Shown here piece by piece: positions 42,774 to 50,942 of a stretch of DNA of 64,000 bases. The position numbers and the translations under genes were made by a program. This stretch comes from Ga0077560 sp046330435. Lineage in GTDB: Bacteria > Actinomycetota > Thermoleophilia > Miltoncostaeales > Miltoncostaeaceae. The stretch spans positions 248,001 to 312,000 of the forward strand of contig JAXLST010000006.1 in NCBI GenBank assembly GCA_046330435.1, read 5' to 3'. Within the stretch, counting starts at the first letter, position 1. Each line of letters starts with the position of its first letter. The notes beneath the pieces are model-generated. The model was not told the DNA's origin. It worked only from the letters and a program-made list of their open reading frames with translations, and made no database searches.

Positions 42774-43310
42774 ATGCGGCTCGGCGTCCGGTGGTCCACC
42801 CGCCTCGCGGGGGCGGTCATCGCCTCCCTCGTCGCGTCCGGCTGCGGTGGCGGCGGAGGCGACGCGGACGCCACGGTATCAGCGCCGGTGACCGCGGGCG
42901 TGGCGCCCCTGCCGGGGCTGCCTCCGCAGACCGCGGGGTTCGAGGCGTGGCCGCGCGTCAACGCCCGTCCCATCGCCGCGTCGCCGGACACCCCGCACGG
43001 CGACCGCAAGGTCGTGCGCCTCAACCGCGAGCTGTCGCGGGTGGCGCGCGACGGCCGGTTCGTAACGCCCCTGCCGCCCGGGACGGTGGTGGTGAAGACC
43101 GGGGGCCGCGGCGCCGACTCCATGGCCTTCGTGTCGGTGATGGAGAAGGTCCCGGAGTACGACCCGCAGCACGGGGACTGGCGGTTCACCGAGTACGCGC
43201 GCACCGCGGAGGACGCGCCCTACGACCTGCTGGCGGAGGCCTCCGCGTGCTGGGACTGCCACGCCGCGGCCGCGGAGGACCGCGACTGGATCTTCACGCA
43301 GCCGGACTGA
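42774..43310 (+). CDS. cytochrome P460-like lipoprotein
   Basis: The 178-residue product has a lipobox (LVASGC) near residue 25, so it should be a lipoprotein on the outer face of the membrane. The mature domain has the cytochrome P460 plan: a W near the start, an S-P-D-T-PHGDRKVVRLN segment, LPPGTVVVK, a DPQHGDWRF segment and a c-type haem motif CWDCH at 159-163, 15 residues from the end. P460 proteins bind haem, sometimes through an extra lysine cross-link, and oxidise hydroxylamine or simply carry a redox haem; activity cannot be predicted here. It lies divergent from amt, which may hint at nitrogen metabolism, but the link is weak. Confidence 0.85.
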   Translation: MRLGVRWSTRLAGAVIASLVASGCGGGGGDADATVSAPVTAGVAPLPGLPPQTAGFEAWPRVNARPIAASPDTPHGDRKVVRLNRELSRVARDGRFVTPLPPGTVVVKTGGRGADSMAFVSVMEKVPEYDPQHGDWRFTEYARTAEDAPYDLLAEASACWDCHAAAAEDRDWIFTQPD

Positions 43311-43311
43311 G

Positions 43312-43342
43312 CGCGGCGGGCCCGGGCGCCGGGCCCGCCGCG
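43312..43342. terminator. bidirectional 14-bp hairpin terminator
   Basis: CGCGGCGGGCCCGG (43312-43325), loop GCG and CCGGGCCCGCCGCG (43329-43342) are perfectly complementary. It starts directly after the stop of the P460-like gene and lies 7 bp from the end of the convergent AIM24 gene. Confidence 0.8.
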
Positions 43343-43349
43343 CCGGGGG

Positions 43350-44027
43350 TCACTGCCGGCTACCGATCCCCGTGGCGATCCAGTCGAGGAGCCACGTGGG
43401 GTTGCGGCTCTGGGTCCAGACCTCGCCGGGGCCGGTGAACTCGAACACGAAGCCCTCGCCGCTCTTCAGCGACTGCATGGTCGAGGAGACGCGCCGCAGG
43501 ACGCTGGTGACCGTCTCGTCGTAGGCGACCATGTGGCCGGAGTCGACCACCACGGTCTCCCCCGGGGCCAGCGACACCCGGTCGAGCGCGCCGTAGCAGG
43601 ACAGCAGCACGGTGCCGTTGCCGGAGGCGCGGATCATGAACCCGCCCTCGCCGCCGAACAGGTTCTTGAAGCCGCCCCACTTGGCGTCGATCTCCACGCC
43701 GGCCTCGGAGGCCAGGTAGGAGCCGCGCTGGATGAACAGGGCGCGCTCGGGGATCACCTCGCGCTCCACGATGTCGCCCGGCAGGTTCGCGGCGACGTCG
43801 ACCCATCCGCCGCCGTCGGGCGCGGTGAAGGTGGTCACGAACAGCGACTCTCCGCCCAGGACGCCGCGCTTGAGGGACTTCATGAGGCCGCCCTCCATCT
43901 TGGCCTCCACCGCCACCCCCGGCGACGTGGCCATCATCGCGCCGCTCTCGGCCCGCACGCGCTCGCCGGAGCCCAGCGTGCAGCGGGCGACGGCGAACGC
44001 GGGGGAATGCCGGATCGTGATCTCCAT
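43350..44027 (-). CDS. AIM24 / TIGR00266 family protein
   Basis: The 225-residue product matches the AIM24 family: a beta-sandwich protein with RVRAESGAMMATSPGV, KMEGGLMKSLKRGVLGGESLFVTTF, GFKNLFGGEGGFMIRASGNGTVLL and DSGHMVAYD, all in the family order. It has no signal peptide. Bacterial members have no agreed function; the yeast homologue acts in mitochondrial inner-membrane organisation. ATG 44027 has GGGAGG upstream. It probably forms a single-gene unit with the TACCAT promoter on the minus strand. Confidence 0.9.
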   Translation of the reverse strand: MEITIRHSPAFAVARCTLGSGERVRAESGAMMATSPGVAVEAKMEGGLMKSLKRGVLGGESLFVTTFTAPDGGGWVDVAANLPGDIVEREVIPERALFIQRGSYLASEAGVEIDAKWGGFKNLFGGEGGFMIRASGNGTVLLSCYGALDRVSLAPGETVVVDSGHMVAYDETVTSVLRRVSSTMQSLKSGEGFVFEFTGPGEVWTQSRNPTWLLDWIATGIGSRQ

Positions 44028-44059
44028 GGTGCCTCCCGGTCGTGTGCTCGGTCTCGGGG

Positions 44060-44065
44060 ATGGTA
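44060..44065 (-). promoter_or_regulatory. -10 box TACCAT of the AIM24 gene
   Basis: On the minus strand TACCAT lies 32 nt before ATG 44027, giving a short leader that carries the GGGAGG ribosome site. The same hexamer precedes the Ser/Thr kinase gene. Confidence 0.4.
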
Positions 44066-44103
44066 CGGCCGGATGCGGCCGCCCCCGAAGGGGTGCGGCG
44101 CGC

Positions 44104-46158
44104 TCAGGCCGCGGGGGCGCCGGCGGGGTCGCCGTGCACCCGCAGGGTGTCGCGCCCGGCCCGCTTGGCGGCGTAGAGGGCGGCGTCGGCGCGCTCGTAC
44201 AGCGCCTCGGGGGTCACGCCGGGCTCCACGGGGCACACGCCCGCCGAGCAGGTGACGTGCCCGACGCCGGCGAACGGCGTGCCGCGCATGCCCTCCAGCA
44301 GGCGGGCGACGGCCACCCCGGCGCCCTCCGGGCCGGTGCCCGGCATGAGCCAGGCGAACTCCTCGCCCCCGACGCGGCACACCAGGTCGGACCCGCGTGC
44401 CGCGCCGCGCATGCGCGCCGCGACCTCCCGCAGCACCCCGTCGCCCGCCGAGTGCCCGTGGGTGTCGTTGACCCGCTTGAAGTGGTCGATGTCGATGAGC
44501 ACCAGGCTGGCGGGCACCCCGTGCTCCGACGAGGCGGCGGCGCCCCGGAGCGCCTCCCAGAACACCCGGCGGTTCCCCAGGCCGGTCAGCTGGTCGCGCT
44601 CGGCCCGTTCGGTGAGCGCGGCGCGGGCGTCCGCGGCGGTGCGGGCCATCGCGACGAGCTCGGCGAGCCGCGCCCCGAACGCCGGGTCGTCCCCGCCGCC
44701 CGGCACCTCGGCGCGGGCCGCGCGGGCGGCCTCCAGCACGGCCTCCACGCCGGGCCCCGATGCGGCGACCGCGGCCACGCGCGCCAGCGCCCGCTCGCGC
44801 AGCTCCCGGACGTGCTCGTCGGTGATGTCGGTGACGGTGCAGAGGTGCCGCCGTTCGTCCCCGTTCCCCGACGGCACGGCCTGCACGCGCAGCCGGGCGC
44901 GCTGCCCGTTGGGGTACGCCACCCACACGGCGTCGGCGAAGCGGTTGCCGGTGGCGAGGGCGGCGGTGAGGCTCCCGGCGAGCTGCGCCCGGCCCTGGGG
45001 CTCGAGCGCCGGCCGCAGCAGGGTCTCGCCGACAAGGCCGGCGATCGACACGCCCAGGAGCTCCGCGCAGCGCTGGTTCGCGAACTCCACGGTGCCAGAC
45101 GGCGTGAGGATGCAGATGCCCACCGGGACCTCCTGGGCGAGCGCCCGGAAGCGGTCCTCCCGCAGGCGGGCCTCGGCCTCCGCCGCGTCGCGCGCCTCGG
45201 ACTGCCGGTACAGGGCGTCGCGCACCTCGCGCTCGCGGCGGCCGGCCTGGAGCAGCACCATCACGGTGAGCAGCCCGATGGCCAGGGACGCCGCCGACAC
45301 GGATGCCGGCAGCACCCAGCGGGCGCGCGGCGGCGGGGTCACGTGCAGGTGCAGCGCCCGGCCGCCGCCTCCGGAGAACACGGGGACGCCGCCGTCGTGC
45401 GCCTCCTGGGGGTGCACCTCGATGGACGCCCGGGCGCCGGCGGGCAGGGCGGCCTCCACGCGGGCCTCCAGGGCGGACACCGGCACGGCGAGGCTCACCA
45501 GGCCTGTGAGCAGGCGCTCCCGGTCGGCCTCCGCGGGCACCGCCGAGCTGCGGCCGTACACGGGGATGACGAACTCGACGCCGCTCGGGCGTGACGGCGT
45601 GGGCAGCGTGACGGGCGCGGACATGGCGACCGCCCCCGTCTGGACCGCCCTGCGCGCGGCCTCGGCGCGGGCGGGGTCGGCGAGCAGGTCCACGCCCAGG
45701 CCCCACGCCCCTGCGGACCGGGCGGCCAGGGCGCCGGGTAGGTACCGGTCCCGCTCCCCCACGGGCAGCCGGTTGCCGGCGGCGTCCAGCGCGGCGATGG
45801 GCGCGACGGTGCGCTCGAACGCCGCACGCCCGGCGCGGGGCACCACGGGGTGCCACACCGCGTCGCCCGCGTCGCCCAGGGCGAGGTCGCCGAACCGGCG
45901 GAACTCCTCGGCGTCCACGGCCCGGCTGGAGGCGATGAGGCCGCGCGCGCCCAGCAGCGCCGTCTCGCGCACGGCGAGCTCCCGGCCCAGGGCGTGGGCG
46001 GCCGCGTCCGAGGAGGTGCGCCGCAGGTCGTCCTCCGCGCGGGCCTCCAGGATCACCGAGGCCCCGATCACCGCCAGCGACGCGGCGACGACCCCGGCCA
46101 CGGCCACGCCGCGCCGGGGGCGCAGCAGCAGGCGGATCTGGGCGGGGAGGCGCGGCAT
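44104..46158 (-). CDS. membrane diguanylate cyclase with CHASE-type sensor, PAS and GGDEF
   Basis: Makes cyclic di-GMP from two GTP. From ATG 46158 it is 684 residues: TM1 (about 11-35), a ~240-residue extracytoplasmic CHASE-like sensor (with GLGVDLLADPAR and FVIPVYGR), TM2, a short coiled coil, a PAS domain (GTVEFANQRCAELLGVS), a linker helix, and GGDEF (about 510-670). The active site is intact (GGEEF, 597-601) and an RxxD inhibitory site (RGSD) stands five residues before it, so product inhibition is expected. There is no EAL domain. An upstream ATG at 46272 would add 38 residues lacking hydrophobic or family character, so I prefer 46158. No partner genes are adjacent. Confidence 0.93.
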   Translation of the reverse strand: MPRLPAQIRLLLRPRRGVAVAGVVAASLAVIGASVILEARAEDDLRRTSSDAAAHALGRELAVRETALLGARGLIASSRAVDAEEFRRFGDLALGDAGDAVWHPVVPRAGRAAFERTVAPIAALDAAGNRLPVGERDRYLPGALAARSAGAWGLGVDLLADPARAEAARRAVQTGAVAMSAPVTLPTPSRPSGVEFVIPVYGRSSAVPAEADRERLLTGLVSLAVPVSALEARVEAALPAGARASIEVHPQEAHDGGVPVFSGGGGRALHLHVTPPPRARWVLPASVSAASLAIGLLTVMVLLQAGRREREVRDALYRQSEARDAAEAEARLREDRFRALAQEVPVGICILTPSGTVEFANQRCAELLGVSIAGLVGETLLRPALEPQGRAQLAGSLTAALATGNRFADAVWVAYPNGQRARLRVQAVPSGNGDERRHLCTVTDITDEHVRELRERALARVAAVAASGPGVEAVLEAARAARAEVPGGGDDPAFGARLAELVAMARTAADARAALTERAERDQLTGLGNRRVFWEALRGAAASSEHGVPASLVLIDIDHFKRVNDTHGHSAGDGVLREVAARMRGAARGSDLVCRVGGEEFAWLMPGTGPEGAGVAVARLLEGMRGTPFAGVGHVTCSAGVCPVEPGVTPEALYERADAALYAAKRAGRDTLRVHGDPAGAPAA

Positions 46159-46416
46159 GTGGGTTCCGGCGCGGGGGGTCCACTCCGCATCGGCGGCGAT
46201 CCGCCGGTCTTGAGGTGCGGCGCCGCGCGGTGCGGCCGAAGATCCGCGCCCCAACTTTCGCCACAGGGCCAAGGAGGCGCCCTCCGCGCGCCGGGCACAC
46301 TTGCCCTGCGAACGCGGTGGAGTGCACTGCCTACCCGGTCAGCCGATGTTCGCAAGCGACGCGGAACGCGTGCGGGTCGGGGGCCGTCCCCTCCCCGGCC
46401 CGCCGCCGACCGCGCG
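46159..46416. other. intergenic region with short palindromes upstream of the GGDEF gene
   Basis: No gene is supported here. GGAGGCGCCCTCC (46273-46285) and GGGCACACTTGCCC (46293-46306) are adjacent short palindromes about 115-150 bp upstream of the GGDEF start and may be operators. The patch is otherwise unremarkable. Confidence 0.3.
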
Positions 46417-47136
46417 TCACATGGACGACCGCGCGGCCTCCACGAGGCTCGCGATGACCCGGCTCGCCGGGTCCGCCTCCGGGTGCCACTGCACCCCCAG
46501 GAGCCATCCGCCCTCCCCCTCCACGGCCTCGACGACGCCGTCGTCGGAATAGCCCGTGGAGATGAGCCCGGGACCCAGGTCCCGGATCCCCTGGTGGTGG
46601 TGCGACACGACGGTGTGACGGGTCTCGCCCGCCGCGCGGGCCGCGAGGGACCCCGGGGTGAGGTCCACCGGGTGCTCGTTGCCGGCGAACGCGCCCAGGG
46701 TCCGGCGGTGCTCCTCGGTGCCGTGGGTCTCCGGCAGGTGCTGCCACAGGGTCCCGCCGAACGCCGTGTTGATGATCTGCAGGCCCCGGCAGATGCCCAG
46801 CACCGGCGTGCCCCGCCGCGCGGCGTCGCGCACCAGCGCGATCTCCACGCCGTCGCGCACCGTCTGTGCCTGCTCGGCGGTGTGGTGCGGCTCCTCGCCG
46901 TACCGGCACGCCTCGATGTCGGCGCCGCCCACCAGCAGCAGCCCGTCCACCAGATCGGTGAACGACGCCGGATCGGCCTCCACGGCGGGGTCCGGCGGCA
47001 GCAGCACGGTCCGGCCGCCCGCGTCCCACACGGCCCGCAGGTAGTTCGCGGCCACCAGCGCCGCCGGCATGTCCCACACCGCCCAGCGCGCGCGCTCCAG
47101 CGGCGTGCACACCCCGATCACCGGCGCCCGGCTCAT
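46417..47136 (-). CDS. class-I glutamine amidotransferase-like hydrolase (peptidase C26)
   Basis: The 239-residue product matches the gamma-glutamyl hydrolase/PuuD-like C26 family: VIGVCTP at the N-terminus, LLLVGGADIEACRYG, nucleophile Cys116 in LGICRGLQIINTAFGG, and a C-terminal GVQWHPEAD giving the catalytic His and Glu. Such enzymes hydrolyse gamma-glutamyl amide bonds, as in gamma-glutamyl-GABA or folate polyglutamates. The substrate here is unknown and no polyamine genes are near. ATG 47136 overlaps the J-domain gene stop (ATGA) and has GGAGG upstream, so it is translationally coupled. Confidence 0.9.
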   Translation of the reverse strand: MSRAPVIGVCTPLERARWAVWDMPAALVAANYLRAVWDAGGRTVLLPPDPAVEADPASFTDLVDGLLLVGGADIEACRYGEEPHHTAEQAQTVRDGVEIALVRDAARRGTPVLGICRGLQIINTAFGGTLWQHLPETHGTEEHRRTLGAFAGNEHPVDLTPGSLAARAAGETRHTVVSHHHQGIRDLGPGLISTGYSDDGVVEAVEGEGGWLLGVQWHPEADPASRVIASLVEAARSSM

Positions 47137-47726
47137 CCCGTCCTCCACCCCATGTCCGTGATCCGCCCGTGGACCACGACGTACTTGGCGCCGCGCCCGC
47201 GGCCGCCGAACACCACGGACACCGTCTCGCCCTCCGACAGCGCCAGCTCGGTGGGGAGCCGCCGCGCCGCCGCGGTCGCGACCCGGCCGTCCGCGGACCG
47301 CACGTGCAGCAGGTGCCGCCCGCCGAGGTACCGCGCCTCCAGCCGCGGACGGCCGATCATCACGCCGCCCACCACCGCGTCGAAGGTGTGGGAGCACGCC
47401 GGGCACTTCACGCTCACCATCCGGCCCGCCTGGTCGGGCACCGCCGACAGCGTCGAGCACACCGGGCACGGCAGCTCACGCAGCCGTGGGCCCTCGTCGC
47501 GCCGGTTCCGCCGCCCGCGGTCGTACCGCGCCCGCTCCGCCGCGTCGCCCAGCACCTGCCAGGCCGCGTTCACGCGCTTGGCCATCAGCTCCGCGCGGTC
47601 GCGCTGCAGGTCGTTCGAGAAGCGGTCCGGATGGAAGGCCATCAGCTGGAACCGCCACGCCTCGTGGATCTCCTCCAGCGTGGCGTCCTCGTCCACCCCC
47701 AGGGTGGCGTAATGGTCGGCGTCCAC
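47133..47726 (-). CDS. J-domain protein with zinc ribbon
   Basis: The 197-residue product starts at GTG 47726. Its N-terminal J domain carries HPD at 32-34 (AFHPDRFSND), so it should stimulate a DnaK-type Hsp70. A basic linker (RGRRNRRDEGPR) leads to a zinc ribbon with CPVC and CPAC, then a C-terminal beta domain (about 130-197). It lacks the Gly/Phe region and the four-repeat zinc finger of true DnaJ, so it is a specialised co-chaperone or uses the J domain as an adaptor. It lies 47 bp after the ABC permease stop and overlaps the amidotransferase start. Confidence 0.85.
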   Translation of the reverse strand: MDADHYATLGVDEDATLEEIHEAWRFQLMAFHPDRFSNDLQRDRAELMAKRVNAAWQVLGDAAERARYDRGRRNRRDEGPRLRELPCPVCSTLSAVPDQAGRMVSVKCPACSHTFDAVVGGVMIGRPRLEARYLGGRHLLHVRSADGRVATAAARRLPTELALSEGETVSVVFGGRGRGAKYVVVHGRITDMGWRTG

Positions 47727-47773
47727 GGCCCGGAGGATTGCAGAGGCGGTCGCCGCCCGCCTGGGATCCGCGG

Positions 47774-48517
47774 CTACACGTCGCGGCGCCGCGTGGCCGC
47801 GACGGCCGCCGCGGTGAGGGCCACCGCGTACGCGACCAGGACCAGCGCGGCCGCCCACGGCGGCAGCACCTCGTCCGCCGGGCTGGTGCGGGTGAGGCTT
47901 CCCAGGGTCCCCGAGGGCAGCCACCTGCCCACCTCGGGCAGGAACGCCAGCAGCAGCCCCTCCCCCACCAGCAGCCACGACAGGCCCGACACCAGCGCCA
48001 CCACCTGGTTCCGCACCAGCGCGCCCAGGGCGGCGCCGATCGCGGCGAACAGCGCCACGGCCGCGACCGTGCCTGCGGCGACGGCCGCCACCCGGCCCGC
48101 GCCGAGCGGCGCGTGGTCGATCAACCCCAGCCACGGCAGCGACACGGCGAGCGCCAGCGCCAGGCACGCGGCCCCGTAGCCCACCCCGGCGAGGCCCGCC
48201 GCCACCACCTTGGCGACCACCACGCGGGCGCGGCGCGGCTCGGCCAGGAACGTGGCCACCGCGGTCCCGTGCCGGTACTCGCCGGTGGACGCCATCACCC
48301 CGATCACGAAGCTGAACAGGTACGCGCTCGATCCGAGCCCCAGCACCAGGTCCAGGCCCTCGGCGGTGCCCACGTCGGCCGGGCTGCCCTCCACGCCCTG
48401 CAGGGCCAGGATCGCGATGACGTTCAGCAGGACGTACCCGGCGGCGATGCCCAGCAGGCCCGCGGTGATCCGCAGGGAGCGCAGCTTGAGGACCTCGGCG
48501 CGCAGGGCCGCGGTCAC
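47774..48517 (-). CDS. ABC-2-type transporter permease
   Basis: The 247-residue product has about six hydrophobic helices and the N-terminal RAEVLKLRSLR and STGEYRHGTAVATFLAEPRR segments typical of ABC-2 permeases next to a soluble ATPase. Start GTG 48517 overlaps the ATPase stop (GTGA) and has GGAGG upstream. It should form a 2+2 exporter with the upstream ATPase; the cargo (drug, lipid or peptide) is not evident. Confidence 0.88.
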   Translation of the reverse strand: MTAALRAEVLKLRSLRITAGLLGIAAGYVLLNVIAILALQGVEGSPADVGTAEGLDLVLGLGSSAYLFSFVIGVMASTGEYRHGTAVATFLAEPRRARVVVAKVVAAGLAGVGYGAACLALALAVSLPWLGLIDHAPLGAGRVAAVAAGTVAAVALFAAIGAALGALVRNQVVALVSGLSWLLVGEGLLLAFLPEVGRWLPSGTLGSLTRTSPADEVLPPWAAALVLVAYAVALTAAAVAATRRRDV

Positions 48518-49401
48518 GCCGCCTCCTCCACCAGCCGCAGGAACACGTCCTCCAGGCGCTCCACCGACGGGGCGAGCTCGTGCAGGGCCCATCCCCGGTC
48601 GCGGCACAGGTCCCCCACACGCTCGGCGTCCACCCCGTCCACCGACAGGGCACCGTCGCCGTCACGGGTCACCAGGGCGCCCATCCCCTCCAGGGCCGCC
48701 GCCAGCGCCGCGGCGTCGGGGCTGCGCACGCGCAGTTCCCGGCGGGCCTCGGCGAGCAGCGCGTCCAGGGTCGCGGCGCGCACCAGGCGCCCCCGGGCGA
48801 TGATCACGACGTCGTCGACCGTCTGGGCGACCTCGGACAGGACGTGGCTCGACACCAGCACGGTGCGCCCCTGGGCGGCCAGCGCCCGGAGCATCTCCCG
48901 GAGCCACCGGATGCCGGCCGGGTCCAGGCCGTTCGCGGGCTCGTCGAGCACCAGCACACCGGGGTCGCCCAGCAGCGCGGCGGCCAGGGCCAGGCGCTGG
49001 CGCATGCCCAGCGAGAAGCCGCCCACGCGCCGTCCCCCGTGGTCCTCGAGGCCCAGCATCGCCAGCACCTCGCCGGCGCGGCCGGCGGGGATGCCGGAGG
49101 CGGCGCACAGCACGCGGAGGTGGTCGCGGGCGGTGCGGCCGGGGTGGAAGGCGGCGGCCGCCTCCAGCACGGCGCCCACGCGCTCGAGCGGCCTGGGCAG
49201 CGCGGCGTAGGCGACCCCGTCGACGGTGGCGGAGCCGGCGTCCGCGCGGGCCAGCCCCAGCAGGACGCGCAGGGTGGTGGTCTTCCCGCCGCCGTTGGGG
49301 CCCAGGAACGCGGTCACCCGGCCGGGGCGGGCGGTGAACGAGAGCCCGTCGACGGCGGTGGCGGCGCCGTAGCGCTTCACCAGCCCGTCGACGGCGATCA
49401 T
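48514..49401 (-). CDS. ABC transporter ATP-binding protein
   Basis: The 295-residue product shows Walker A GPNGGGKTT (about 35-43), signature FSLGMRQRLALA, Walker B VLVLDEPANGLD, and the H-loop SSHVLSE. It is of the CcmA/drug-export type, with a ~70-residue C-terminal extension common in that group. ATG 49401 lies 4 nt after the stop of the Ser/Thr kinase gene, so kinase and transporter are likely co-transcribed and the kinase might control export (inference). Confidence 0.93.
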   Translation of the reverse strand: MIAVDGLVKRYGAATAVDGLSFTARPGRVTAFLGPNGGGKTTTLRVLLGLARADAGSATVDGVAYAALPRPLERVGAVLEAAAAFHPGRTARDHLRVLCAASGIPAGRAGEVLAMLGLEDHGGRRVGGFSLGMRQRLALAAALLGDPGVLVLDEPANGLDPAGIRWLREMLRALAAQGRTVLVSSHVLSEVAQTVDDVVIIARGRLVRAATLDALLAEARRELRVRSPDAAALAAALEGMGALVTRDGDGALSVDGVDAERVGDLCRDRGWALHELAPSVERLEDVFLRLVEEAA

Positions 49402-49405
49402 CCGG

Positions 49406-50875
49406 TCAGCCCCGGCCCAGGATCGAGCAGGGGTCGAAGGCGACCGCGGTCTGGAACAGCTGGACGTTGCCGTCGCCGTCGACGACGAAGCACCCGCCCT
49501 CGGAGGACATGACCTCGCCGAGGTACTCGCCCTGCCCGTCCTCGCCGGCGCGCACCAGGCGGTATGCGCCGGGCTCGGCGTCCGGGACCTGCCGGCCCTC
49601 GGCGAGCCCGGCGGCCTTGCCCTCCTCCAGTCCCTGGGCCCTCCCCTCCTTGCGGCCCTGGGCCAGGCCCGTCTTGAGGCCGTCGGCCCGGCCGTCCTTG
49701 GTGCCGCGGGCCACGCCCTTGCGGAAGCCGTTGCGGTAGGCCTGGTCGCGGGCGGTCTCGGCGTCGTGGACGCGGTCCTCCGAGTACGTCCACCCGCCGT
49801 ACGCGCCCCCGGCGGCGACGGCGAGGACGGCCACCGCCCCGGCCGCGGCCCACCTGCCGCGGCGCCGGCGGCGGCGCGGGGCCACCGGCACGCCCGCGGG
49901 CGGGGGCGGCGGGGCACCCTGCACCCGGGTGGGCGCCTCCATCACGCGCGTCCCGCCTGCGCCCTCGGCGTCACCGGTGGAGAAGCGCCGCAGCACGCGG
50001 GTCCAGCCCTCCGGCTCGTCCGCAGCGGCGGCGACGGGGGCGGGGGGCTGCCAGCCGGCGAGGGCGGTGCGCAGGTCCGCCACCAGGTCGCGCGCCTGGC
50101 GCGGGCGCTCCCCGGGGCTCTTCGCGAGGGCCCGCGCGAGCGGCACGTCCAGGGAGGTGGGCAGCACCGGGTTCGCGGCGGTCACCGACGGCGGCTGCTC
50201 CCGCACGTGGGCGAGCACCACGGCGCTCGGCTGGCGGTGCACGAACGGCGGCCGTCCGCACAGCACCTCGTAGGCCAGCACCCCGAAGGCGTAGATGTCG
50301 GACGCCTGGGTGGCCGGGTTGCCGGCGGCCTGCTCCGGGGAGATGTACTCCACGGTGCCGAGCCAGTCGCCGCGGCGGGTGAGGCCGGGCTGGTCGAGCA
50401 GCCGGGCCACGCCGAAGTCCGACAGGAACGCCCGGTCGTCGAGGTCCAGCAGCACGTTCGCGGGCTTGATGTCGCGGTGGATGACGTTGTGCCGGTGGGC
50501 GGCGTCCACCGCCTCGGCGACGTCGTCCAGGATCGCCAGCGCCCGGTGCGGCGCGACCGCCCCGAACCGCGACAGCAGGTCCGCCAGCGACGGGCCCGGC
50601 ACGAGCCGCATCGCGATGAACGGCACGCCGTCGACGTCGCCGGACTCGTAGACGGTGACGATGCGGGGGTGGTCGACGCTCGCCGCGGCCACGGCCTCGC
50701 GCTTGAAGCGGGCGAGCGCCCCGGCGTCCTCCACCTGGGTGAACACCTTCAGGGCGACGGCCCGCTCGGTCCCGACCTGGCGCGCCCGGTACACCGCCGC
50801 CTGGCCGCCGCTGCCGAGCTCCGCCTCCACCACGTAGGGGCCGAACCGCTCCCCGGGGACCAGATGCACGCTCAC
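49406..50875 (-). CDS. membrane Ser/Thr protein kinase with GXXX-repeat extracellular stalk
   Basis: The 489-residue product has a Hanks-type kinase domain (about 11-275): glycine loop GSGGQAAVY, Lys43 (VALKVF), HRD 133-135 (IHRDIKPAN), DFG 153-155 and a TxEYISPEQ activation-loop end. A Pro-rich linker and Arg-rich stop precede one TM (about 341-361). Outside the membrane is a charged stalk of twelve GXXX tetrads (383-427) and a small C-terminal domain with Cys462 and Cys483. There are no PASTA domains. The start may be two codons later (GTG 50869): GGAGGA is 6 nt before that codon but abuts GTG 50875. It probably heads the operon with the ABC transporter. Confidence 0.93.
   Translation of the reverse strand: MSVHLVPGERFGPYVVEAELGSGGQAAVYRARQVGTERAVALKVFTQVEDAGALARFKREAVAAASVDHPRIVTVYESGDVDGVPFIAMRLVPGPSLADLLSRFGAVAPHRALAILDDVAEAVDAAHRHNVIHRDIKPANVLLDLDDRAFLSDFGVARLLDQPGLTRRGDWLGTVEYISPEQAAGNPATQASDIYAFGVLAYEVLCGRPPFVHRQPSAVVLAHVREQPPSVTAANPVLPTSLDVPLARALAKSPGERPRQARDLVADLRTALAGWQPPAPVAAAADEPEGWTRVLRRFSTGDAEGAGGTRVMEAPTRVQGAPPPPPAGVPVAPRRRRRRGRWAAAGAVAVLAVAAGGAYGGWTYSEDRVHDAETARDQAYRNGFRKGVARGTKDGRADGLKTGLAQGRKEGRAQGLEEGKAAGLAEGRQVPDAEPGAYRLVRAGEDGQGEYLGEVMSSEGGCFVVDGDGNVQLFQTAVAFDPCSILGRG
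49595..49729 (-). repeat. twelve tandem GXXX tetrads in the kinase ectodomain
   Basis: Glycine occurs at every fourth residue from 383 to 427 with mostly charged or small residues between, for example GRKEGRAQGLEEGKAA. A strict four-residue glycine period over 45 residues suggests a packed or amphipathic helix, possibly for dimerisation. Confidence 0.85.
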
Positions 50876-50895
50876 TCCTCCACCGACTCCGGCGG

Positions 50896-50901
50896 ATGGT
50901 A
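50896..50901 (-). promoter_or_regulatory. -10 box TACCAT of the Ser/Thr kinase operon
   Basis: TACCAT on the minus strand stands 20 nt before GTG 50875 (26 nt before GTG 50869), with a short leader holding GGAGGA. It lies in the 67-bp gap after the histidine kinase gene, so the kinase operon likely has its own promoter. Confidence 0.4.
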
Positions 50902-50942
50902 GGGGACCGCGCCCGCGGGCCGGGGAACCCGGTCGCCTCCCA

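Noticed and set aside
46159..46272. ATG 46272 as start of the GGDEF protein
   Set aside because: The extra 38 residues lack a hydrophobic or conserved pattern, and the first TM follows naturally from ATG 46158; kept as a minor possibility.
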